A stretch of DNA of 64,000 nucleotides from Malachius bipustulatus. Lineage: Eukaryota > Arthropoda > Insecta > Coleoptera > Melyridae. A model generated the notes under the pieces. That model saw only the letters and a program-made list of their open reading frames with translations. It was not told the DNA's origin and searched no databases. Shown here in pieces: positions 56,396 through 64,000 of the stretch. A program made the position numbers and the translations under genes. Numbering within the stretch: the stretch's first letter is position 1; the number at the start of each line of letters is the position of its first letter. The DNA is taken from the NCBI GenBank assembly GCA_910589415.1, contig OU342638.1, positions 39,777,579-39,841,578 of the forward strand, in the 5' to 3' direction.

Positions 56396-57796
56396 ATGGC
56401 CGGTGGCATGGAAGTAGACCGTGTCCCCGATCCGGGGGGCGGGAATACTATCGCAAATATAAATGATAAAGGAAAAAATGTAAGAAAAACACTCCTCTAC
56501 AGAGATAAAGATATCGGACCGTATCAGGTGAATATTGAGTCTCATTCAGTTTTTAAAAAACCTAATGATTGTCAAACTGAAGGCGCATCTGCCCCCCAAG
56601 AAAACCTCCACATAGGCAATTTTAGTCCATTATCAATAGCAAAAAAAATCTTAAGCCTGAAATTAGATAATATAAGTAAGCTAGAGAAGAAGGGCAGAAA
56701 TCGGGTAGCTGTAACATTCAGGAATGCAAAAGCAGCAAACGAATTTTTAGTTAATAAAAAATTGTTGGATATGGGATACAATATGTACATTCCCACTAAT
56801 CTCATATCATGTAAGGGTATTGTGAAAAATGTGGATAAGTCATTAACCGAAGACGAACTATTAAATAACACTTTTGCCCACAATCAACAGATAATAAGCG
56901 TTAGAAGGATGAATAGACGAACCATAAACTTGCAAGGTGAAGTGGAATATGTGCCCACTGGTACAATTCTTTACACTTTTTCAGGCAAATACCTACCACG
57001 ACACGTAGAGATATATATGCTTCCACTACCGGTGGAAGTATATGTATTGCCAGTCATTCAATGCCACGGGTGCTTGTTGTACGGTCACACCATGAAAAAT
57101 TGTAACTCTAACCCCAAGTGCAAAAACTGCGGTTCGGCATCAGGCCACAAGGGTCAATGTCAGACCAAGTGCATTCATTGCAACTCTCAAGATCACCCGT
57201 CCATTAGTAGAAATTGTCCTGAATACGAGAGACAAACGATGATCAGACAGTTAATGTCAGCAGATAACATTACTTATTATGAAGCAAACATAAGGTTACC
57301 AAAAGAAAAGACCAGCAGACCATTTAACTCACAACCCAGAGACTTCCCTACACTGACCCCAACAGCTAACACAGCACAGACAATCCAACCCCACCAACGA
57401 AGACAATTCCTAACACAGCCTCTACCTTCATTCAGCAATATAGTAAGGACAAAAAATATACCAAATAAACGAAAAAAGACTGTTGAACAAGGATACAATA
57501 TGAGCGAACATAACCAACATTTAAACTTTCCCAGCTCAAGGACTCCAGCCAGTCTTCAATCTCACACCCCAGTCTACTCACAACTAAAGTCACTTCCCCA
57601 AAAAATACCTGTTATCCCCGAATCAGAGAACGAATTTGTACAGCTTCTTAAGACCTTCAGCCACAGACAAATCGAGCTAGCGCTCGAAACACTAACCAAA
57701 TATAAAACAACACAAACACAAAAAAAAGGGGAGCAGGCAGGCCCCGCAACACTAAACACACAGACCTCTGTCCCCAGTGATCTCGATGAATACTAG
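56396..57796 (+). CDS. LINE ORF1, nucleic-acid-binding gag-like protein
   Basis: 466 residues. The N-terminal half has a basic region and an RRM-like fold expected for ORF1p (RNRVAVTFRNAKAANEFLV). From about residue 223 there is a run of three CCHC zinc knuckles (CHGCLLYGHTMKNC, CKNCGSASGHKGQC, CIHCNSQDHPSISRNC). The C-terminal third is Pro/Gln/Thr-rich and probably disordered. The protein would coat LINE RNA. Its stop codon overlaps the start region of ORF2. Confidence 0.92.
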   Translation: MAGGMEVDRVPDPGGGNTIANINDKGKNVRKTLLYRDKDIGPYQVNIESHSVFKKPNDCQTEGASAPQENLHIGNFSPLSIAKKILSLKLDNISKLEKKGRNRVAVTFRNAKAANEFLVNKKLLDMGYNMYIPTNLISCKGIVKNVDKSLTEDELLNNTFAHNQQIISVRRMNRRTINLQGEVEYVPTGTILYTFSGKYLPRHVEIYMLPLPVEVYVLPVIQCHGCLLYGHTMKNCNSNPKCKNCGSASGHKGQCQTKCIHCNSQDHPSISRNCPEYERQTMIRQLMSADNITYYEANIRLPKEKTSRPFNSQPRDFPTLTPTANTAQTIQPHQRRQFLTQPLPSFSNIVRTKNIPNKRKKTVEQGYNMSEHNQHLNFPSSRTPASLQSHTPVYSQLKSLPQKIPVIPESENEFVQLLKTFSHRQIELALETLTKYKTTQTQKKGEQAGPATLNTQTSVPSDLDEY

Positions 57797-60700
57797 ACAT
57801 CAACCACACACACTGCAACTTATGCAGTGGAACATACGTAGCTACACGAGCGGAAAAGACGTCCTAAAACTTTTAATTAACAAACACAATCCCAACGTTA
57901 TCCACCTCAATGAAACATGGCTAAAACCATCCATACTAGCACATATAAATGGATATCGCATCATCCGTGCCGATCGTAAAGACGGGTACGGGGGCATAGC
58001 CACACTTGTAGACTCGAGAATCCCGTTCCAAGTGACACAAATCAGTAAAAGGATAGGCCTCCCCCAAAATTTCCAAATACAGGCAATAAACATCCACAAT
58101 ATCAACATCATCAACATATACTGTCCACCGAACACTATGATACGATCTAACCAGTGGAACCAGTTACTGCAATCCCTACCAAGACCCTTTGTCATCATGG
58201 GAGATTTAAATGCCCACCACCCCCTATGGGATCAAATTCCCTGTAATATAAGTGGGAAAACTATAGTTGAATCTCTGGGTATACATAACTTAGTCGTGCT
58301 CAACGACGGATCCCCAACCTTGATACTGCCTCCAACCACTGGGAGAACAAGTGCAGTAGACATTACACTAGTGACAGCAGACCTCGCTGCCAAATCAAAT
58401 TGGCTAACATTAGACAATCCAGGCCTCAGTAACCACTTTCCCACGATGTGCTCTATCGAGATCAATATTCCCGTTCTACCAGTCTCACAGGGCACTAGGT
58501 ATAATTATAGAAAAACAAACTGGGAAAAATTCCAGGAAAGACTCGAAGACTACGAATGGGCAGAAGCGACCAAAAATTATAACGAGTTTTCACAAAACAT
58601 CAGGGATGCAGCAGAGGCGGCAACGCCCGTAACAGGGAATAATACCGGTCCTAGAAGACTATACACACCCTGGTGGGATGAAGAGTGTCGCACAGCTCTC
58701 ACTCGCAAAAGGGAAACGGCTAAAAAGTTCATGAGGGACTGCAGTCTAGGTAACTATATAGAGCTCAAGAAAATTAATGCAATTTTTAAGAGACTAACAA
58801 ACAAGAAGAAAAAAGAATCATATAGGAACTACTGCTCCACATTAAACCGTAACACGAGCCTATCTAAAGTTTGGACTTTTTTTAGGAAAATGACTAGGAT
58901 CCATAAAGGAGTAACAAATCCATCCTCTTTACCATCCCCAAATTTGGCAGAACACCTCCTTTCCACATTGAGCGTTTGCGACATTGACCCAGAGTTTAAC
59001 CTTCCAACAAGCCCCAACCACAAACCTGACGAATTTACCATGGACGAACTAAAATACACCCTGTCCCAGAAAAAAGACACCACACCAGGACTCGACAGAA
59101 TCACATATAAAATGCTACTGAACCTCCCACCAGTAGCATTGTCCGCTCTACTTCAGATATACAATCGAACCCTCAGCCAGCTTCCCATTCCAGTGTCATG
59201 GAAAACATATTTAATTTACCCACTGCTTAAGCCATCTAAAGATCCACTGATAAGCGAAAGCTATCGACCAATAGCCCTATCCTCCTGCGTAGGAAAAACA
59301 CTAGAGTCCATGATCAAAAACCGACTTGAGTGGCACATAGAGAGTCAAAACCTCTATCCTCCCCTGCAGTCCGCCTTCCGGAAAGGACGCTCCATAACAA
59401 CCAACACCATTCATCTCGCCAACAGAGTCCTGCTGGGTTTCAGTCGAAACCAGTACACACTGGCAGTCTTTTTAGACCTCAAATCCGCCTTCGACCATGT
59501 AGATCTCTATCAGCTACATTCAAAATTAATCAATGCAGGATTCGACACTCACCTATCTAACCTAATTTTCAAATTATTCATGGACAGAGAAGCCTATGTT
59601 AAAGACAACCACCAGAACATTCAAGGACCGCAGAAAATATATAGAGGCGTTCCGCAGGGCTCTTCGTTGAGTCCAATCCTTTTTAACTTATATACTAGTG
59701 ACATGCAATATTCTATGACGCCACACATCCAATTGGTCCAATATGCAGACGACATTTTGCTAATAACTACGGGTCCTAATCCGATCGAAATGATAGAAAA
59801 CATGAATCTGTGCCTTAAACAATTATCCCGCTGGTTAGACGATCACAAACTGACAATCTCCACGTTAAAATCCTCAGCCATGTTTTTCCGTAAGCGCAAA
59901 TCAAATCAATCCCTACCCCCGATCCGATATAACGAAGAGATTATTAGGTGGGAAACGGAAGTATCATATTTAGGAGTAAAGTTCACAAATACACTTTCCT
60001 GGGAACCGCATGTGACCGAAATACTACGTAAATCGCAAAGAGGCCTCAACATCATGAGAGCCTCTTCGGGGATCTGGTGGGGCGCAGACCCCAAAATCCT
60101 GAAGCTGATATTCAACGGCATTGTACGTTCCCACTTAGATTTTGCTTGCCAGCTCCTTCAACCCGCTCCCAAACACGTCTTAAAAAAGCTCGACAACATA
60201 CACAACCAGGGCCTACGCATAATTACAGGGTGCATGAAATCTACGCCTATTAACGCATTACAAGCAGAATGTGGAGAACCAAATCTTGACACCCGCCGTA
60301 AAATGTTAGCTGCAAAATTAATAGTAAATCTCCAACGAATAAAAAACCATCCTACAATAGAAGTAACAAAAAATTTAGCCACCTACTGCAACCTCCCCTC
60401 TGATTTTTGGAATCGAAAGGAACCCCCCTACACTGTACAGACATTGAACTTCCTTGAAAATATTCCGAATACACACAAAGGTATCTTTCCTGCCCTTCCA
60501 TGTTTTCTCGTAAGCCTCCAGACCCAGTACACAGACTTAGAGTATGAAAGTTCGAATCTAGAAAAAGATAGGGACAACAGACAAAACTTTAATGCAATCT
60601 TGTCGAAAAGACAACAAACAGTAGTCATATACACAGATGCCACCCTAGCAGAAGGTACAGCAGGCATCGGGGTCTGCATACCATCCATGAAACTTCGATA

Positions 60701-61484
60701 CGCCGCGCGAATCGACGATCACACACCCATATGTATTGGGGAGACCTTGGCGATACACAAGGCTTGCACCCTGGCATTGGAAAACAATTTGAGGCATGTG
60801 ACAGTGGTCGCAGATTCACAGAGTGCCTTGCAAAGTATATCCAACCCTAGATATAGGGGAGACACGCACTACATCTCATTAAAAACGAAACAGCTTATAA
60901 TAGAAGCGAGAGAAAATGGGACAAAAATCGAACTACTTTGGATTCCCAGTCACACTAACATTACGGGAAATGATACGGCCGACCGAATGGCAAAACTAGG
61001 AGCCGCACTTGGGGCGACCCTAGAGGTTCCCTCAAACAACGCACCAATACTACCTCAGTTGATATCAGAAATTAAGTCCACTTGGTCGCAAACATGGAGA
61101 AACAATTGTAAAAATAGAGGCAAATTCTATCAGTACCTGGAAACATTCCCGACTAAGCCGCTGCTCACTAACATCCCCTACAACAACAGAAGGCAAATTA
61201 CTACGATAATTAGAATGAGAACCAACCACTGTCTGACACTACAACACAGACACCGAATAGGAGCTGCGGAGAGTCCCTACTGTGAGTGCGGGCAGATAGA
61301 AGACCTACAGCATATTTTCTTCACTTGTCCCATTAATATTACAGACGACTTCGACATCTACAGAGAGCTCACTGGCCATAAAATACCCACGCCAATAGAT
61401 ATAAATACCCTACTGCATAACCTAAACCCCCAAACAATATCCATAATCACAAAATTCCTGCAAATATATAACATTAAATTATAG
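57786..61484 (+). CDS. LINE ORF2: endonuclease, reverse transcriptase and RNase H
   Basis: 1,232 codons from ATG 57786, in the +1 frame and overlapping the end of ORF1 by 11 bp, so it is probably translated by re-initiation. An apurinic-like endonuclease comes first (LMQWNIRS, HLNETWL, MGDLNAHH, SNHFP). The reverse transcriptase has FRKGRS, VFLDLKSAFDHV, PQGSSLSPILFNLY and the catalytic YADD at 653-656. RNase H follows with YTDA near 949, the IGETLAI glutamate and VVADSQSAL. A C-terminal CCHC finger (CECGQIEDLQHIFFTC, about 1166) ends the protein. No frameshift or stop is seen. Confidence 0.95.
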   Translation: MNTRHQPHTLQLMQWNIRSYTSGKDVLKLLINKHNPNVIHLNETWLKPSILAHINGYRIIRADRKDGYGGIATLVDSRIPFQVTQISKRIGLPQNFQIQAINIHNINIINIYCPPNTMIRSNQWNQLLQSLPRPFVIMGDLNAHHPLWDQIPCNISGKTIVESLGIHNLVVLNDGSPTLILPPTTGRTSAVDITLVTADLAAKSNWLTLDNPGLSNHFPTMCSIEINIPVLPVSQGTRYNYRKTNWEKFQERLEDYEWAEATKNYNEFSQNIRDAAEAATPVTGNNTGPRRLYTPWWDEECRTALTRKRETAKKFMRDCSLGNYIELKKINAIFKRLTNKKKKESYRNYCSTLNRNTSLSKVWTFFRKMTRIHKGVTNPSSLPSPNLAEHLLSTLSVCDIDPEFNLPTSPNHKPDEFTMDELKYTLSQKKDTTPGLDRITYKMLLNLPPVALSALLQIYNRTLSQLPIPVSWKTYLIYPLLKPSKDPLISESYRPIALSSCVGKTLESMIKNRLEWHIESQNLYPPLQSAFRKGRSITTNTIHLANRVLLGFSRNQYTLAVFLDLKSAFDHVDLYQLHSKLINAGFDTHLSNLIFKLFMDREAYVKDNHQNIQGPQKIYRGVPQGSSLSPILFNLYTSDMQYSMTPHIQLVQYADDILLITTGPNPIEMIENMNLCLKQLSRWLDDHKLTISTLKSSAMFFRKRKSNQSLPPIRYNEEIIRWETEVSYLGVKFTNTLSWEPHVTEILRKSQRGLNIMRASSGIWWGADPKILKLIFNGIVRSHLDFACQLLQPAPKHVLKKLDNIHNQGLRIITGCMKSTPINALQAECGEPNLDTRRKMLAAKLIVNLQRIKNHPTIEVTKNLATYCNLPSDFWNRKEPPYTVQTLNFLENIPNTHKGIFPALPCFLVSLQTQYTDLEYESSNLEKDRDNRQNFNAILSKRQQTVVIYTDATLAEGTAGIGVCIPSMKLRYAARIDDHTPICIGETLAIHKACTLALENNLRHVTVVADSQSALQSISNPRYRGDTHYISLKTKQLIIEARENGTKIELLWIPSHTNITGNDTADRMAKLGAALGATLEVPSNNAPILPQLISEIKSTWSQTWRNNCKNRGKFYQYLETFPTKPLLTNIPYNNRRQITTIIRMRTNHCLTLQHRHRIGAAESPYCECGQIEDLQHIFFTCPINITDDFDIYRELTGHKIPTPIDINTLLHNLNPQTISIITKFLQIYNIKL

Positions 61485-62292
61485 ATAAACCGTTTCCTAA
61501 GATAATCAAATGAACCTTCTTTCAGATCTTAACCCTCCAATCCATGGGCTTATCCTGGCAATTTTCGGTGTTGTGTAATGCTCTGGTAATTGCCCTAGAG
61601 CGAGAAGAGTCTATACCTGTGTTTGTGTTTGTCCCATACTAACTGTCTGAATAGAGAAGCACCAAGACTGCCTAAACGATAACGAGAAGACCCAGAAGAT
61701 AGCTACAAGTCTGAAGTTGGATTTCCAATGGGAATCACCATTATGAAAGTTGGCTGTATGTCAAGCTGACCAGGCCATAAAACAGAAAAACAGCAACAAC
61801 AACTGCAGCAGTACAATTTTGTCGGATCGCATGCAATTGGATATGAATTGGAGCGTGTGTGGCGATGGCCGGCAAAATCATACAACAAAGTACGTGCTTA
61901 CGTGCTTATTAGCTGTTTATTTCAATAAATTTTAGGGTTTTTAATAAATAGATAAAAATGTCTAGTAAATATAATAATTTTTTTTAAAGGAGTTTTTTGT
62001 AATATATAAACATTTTGATTCAATCACAATTGATTTATTTTTAGCAACCATTCCTTGCATCAACATTTTCGATTAGTATATTATCTTTTCTTTCATTTTT
62101 TGATTTACAAACACAAATTACAGCTGCTGCTAATTACAAATTTTTCTCATTGTCCGACGTCTCTACTCGACGAGAACTGCCCAATACTGCACGGCTGGAT
62201 AGTGAGTGGCCGTATACAATTGTCTGCGAAGTTGTACAATTTCGTAGTACGATCCTGTCGTACTGCGCCGCAGTACCGTGAGTGGCCGGCTT

Positions 62293-63172
62293 TACGAACA
62301 ATTAATAATACATTATAACAATCAAAAGCTAATAATCAATCGTAATTAAGTGAAGTGTTATACATGTAGGTATGTGAAAAACAACAAATTAAATTTGAAT
62401 TCATGTTTTTATCGAGTGAAATCCAGCAGAAACAGAACGGTTTTAGCACCAGCACCACGGTGTAAGTTATCTTACACCGTGACCAGCACCGATGATGGGG
62501 GTGGGTGAAAAATAAAGAAATCAATATCCTGAGACGAGCAGATGCAGTTTATAATGTTCAGATCTTATACCATCATTAGGAATATAATAACGTCGATCTG
62601 ATAAATGAAGTTGCAAAGTTATGTAGTATTCAAATTAAATATTTAGTATTATTTAGTGTAAAAGTTCTCTTCAAATAACTTCATACTCTGATAATAATTT
62701 ACTGCACCTAGATAGACTTTGCATTTAAACAATAAATATTTCACTATTATATTGAATAAAAATTTTCAGAGCGTTTTTCAATATTATTTATTGACTTATC
62801 TATTTATTTATTTATTTATTTATTATGAAACAAATATTTTTTCATTGACATTTATGTCAAAGCTAAATATAGGACCGCTTGTTTGCTAAGATTGGTTCTT
62901 GTCAGGGGGGAGGGGGGCGCTGTTCTACGACAATTTTTTATCACAGATTGACCCCTCTTTTGTAGTTGATTCCGGCCAACGTCAAATGTCAAATGTCACT
63001 GTCGAGTGTCTATCTATATTGAAAAAATAGCACAGAAGAACCAACAATTTATCAATTTAATTAAAATTAAAAATAAATAGTTTAATAGAATAGTGTATTA
63101 TTTAATCTTTAATCATCCAGCAATTAGTCGCATTTTCATTTCGAAGAAAAGTGTAACTTTATAGTTAGCATC
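62293..63172. other. Intergenic region and 5' flank of the zinc-finger gene
   Basis: Contains a perfect 11-bp-stem hairpin at 62456-62481 (CACGGTGTAAG, 4-nt loop, inverse), a (TTTA)n tract near 62805, and a G-rich run near 62905. The segment from about 63040 is probably the 5' UTR of the gene that starts at 63173. Confidence 0.55.
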
Positions 63173-64000
63173 ATGAGCTTAAATGAGGGCAATAATTATT
63201 TTTCTCCCGTTCAACATCAGCAGCAGGTGGAGAAAATGATCATCAAAACGGAAGCCTCAGATGATGATGATGATCAGTTCATGGAGTCCGAGGAGGAGGA
63301 GGACTTCTTGCTACTCAACTCGGCGAAGGTGAAGTGTGAAGATGAAGAAAACGAGGACGCTGGTTGCGGGGAGGCACCTCTTCCTATAAAACGAGAACTC
63401 GAAGGCTCATCGACGTCGGCCTTGAAAGACGAGATCGACATCGAAGATCACAAACTGGAATGGGAACAGTTGACCGGGAGTCGTGGTATCGTTGGAATTG
63501 TTAAGGGTGAACTCGAACCGAGTGAGTGTGTTCAACAAAGTGGGGCACTTCAGGCACGATTTTCTGAAAGCAAGAGCGGAGGAGAGTTGAAGTATAACTG
63601 TGCGCATTGCGCTTATAAAATAAATCGCAGATCTAGTTTTATCCAACATTATAAAATTAAACATTCCAAACATGCTAAAATGTACAAATGTCAAGAATGT
63701 TCTTACGAAACAAAATATAAAGGTGCTTTGACTCAACATCATAAACATAAACATTCCAAAGATGCTGAACTGTTCAACTGTCAGGAATGTTCTTACAAAA
63801 CAAATGTTAAATATCGTTTGACTCGACACTATAAACTAAAACATTCCAAAGATGCTGAACTGTTCAACTGTCAGGAATGTTCTTACAAAACAAATATTAA
63901 ATATCTTTTGACTCGACATCATGAACATAAACATTCCAAAGATGCTGAAGTGTACAACTGTCAGGAATGTTCTTACAAAACAAATGTTAAATATCATTTG
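63173..64000 (+). CDS. C2H2 zinc-finger protein, partial (runs off the window)
   Basis: ATG 63173 opens a frame with no stop to the window edge (276 codons). Residues 1-135 are acidic (DDDDDQFMESEEEEDF) and hold four psi-K-x-E SUMO acceptor motifs: IKTE, VKCE, IKRE, VKGE. From about residue 143 come C2H2 fingers of C-x2-C-x12-H-x4-H form: CAHC..., then repeated CQECSYKTN units of 30 residues with the linker SKDAELFN; four fingers are complete and a fifth is cut. The later units are nearly identical at the DNA level (90-bp period), indicating recent tandem duplication. Probably a nuclear DNA-binding regulator; targets unknown. Confidence 0.88.
   Translation, partial: MSLNEGNNYFSPVQHQQQVEKMIIKTEASDDDDDQFMESEEEEDFLLLNSAKVKCEDEENEDAGCGEAPLPIKRELEGSSTSALKDEIDIEDHKLEWEQLTGSRGIVGIVKGELEPSECVQQSGALQARFSESKSGGELKYNCAHCAYKINRRSSFIQHYKIKHSKHAKMYKCQECSYETKYKGALTQHHKHKHSKDAELFNCQECSYKTNVKYRLTRHYKLKHSKDAELFNCQECSYKTNIKYLLTRHHEHKHSKDAEVYNCQECSYKTNVKYHL

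Larger units (their letters stand above)
56193..61800 (+). mobile_element. Full-length non-LTR retrotransposon (RNase H-bearing, I/LOA-like)
   Basis: 5,608 bp, flanked by the 13-bp direct repeat AACTGCAGCAGTA (56180-56192 and 61801-61813). The 5' end starts GATGATTCGGTTTTGGTCAG; the 3' end has a short CAACAAC tail rather than poly-A. ORF1 and ORF2 are both open, so this is a recent and possibly active copy. The RNase H domain excludes the Jockey and RTE clades; the exact clade needs a tree. Confidence 0.92.
56042..62292. mobile_element. ~630-bp TIR element interrupted by a LINE
   Basis: Ends are 33-bp exact inverted repeats beginning AAGCCGGCCACTCACGG and continuing TACTGCGGCGCAGTAC, with TA on both sides (56040-56041, 62293-62294). 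Subterminal ACGATCTTGTC/GACAGGATCGT-like words are also partly inverted. The LINE at 56193-61800 splits it; without the LINE and one 13-bp duplication it is about 630 bp with no ORF. Confidence 0.85.

Overview
This window is insect nuclear DNA. It has spliced genes with mostly short introns (about 50-75 bp), GC-rich exons in AT-rich spacers, animal-specific genes (tweek/BLTP1, myotrophin, BICD-related adaptor, fatty acyl-CoA reductase, outer-arm dynein docking protein, POP4) and many insect-type transposons. The compact introns would suit a beetle, but the order is inference only. Gene models were built by eye from reading frame, splice consensus and phase; every exon junction quoted keeps the frame.

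Layout. 18-6830 (-): first 19 coding exons (about 1,814 codons) of the giant bridge-like lipid transfer protein tweek/BLTP1/KIAA1109, continuing off the left edge. 6831-10644: spacer with a diverged duplicated segment and a small MITE. 10645-11189 (-): myotrophin. 12361-14066 (-): fatty acyl-CoA reductase, with two tandem arrays just upstream (14.3-16.3 kb). 16.3-20.9 kb: AT-rich spacer with a MITE. 20956-21690 (+): conserved-looking unknown protein, convergent with POP4/RPP29 (21782-22616, -). 23157-24966 (-): ODAD1/CCDC63-like docking protein, including one probable GC-AG intron.

25863-31540 is a 5.68 kb Foldback-type DNA element. It has a perfect 9-bp target duplication, 290-bp unique termini, then 17 (left) and 13 (right) inverted copies of a ~157-bp tandem unit, around a small spacer with an 82-codon cysteine-rich ORF. 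It ends about 0.6 kb before the first coding exon of a BICD-related dynein adaptor (32135-54149, +).

Intron 1 of that gene is about 20 kb. It holds an opposite-strand two-exon gene (35929-37475), a nest of a hAT element containing a dead PIF/Harbinger element that in turn contains a 593-bp near-perfect palindrome and a 239-bp MITE, and a BEL/Pao LTR retrotransposon (42730-49403) with apparently identical LTRs but an in-frame integrase deletion.

Downstream, a TIR element (55029-55968) is followed by another (56042-62292) interrupted by a full-length RNase H-bearing LINE with intact ORF1 and ORF2 and a 13-bp target duplication. The window ends inside a C2H2 zinc-finger gene (63173-, +). The cellular genes belong to unrelated pathways; I see no operon-like logic. 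The strongest candidates for novelty are the Foldback element with its cysteine-rich ORF and arm-specific repeat homogenisation, and the nested and partly deleted transposons.
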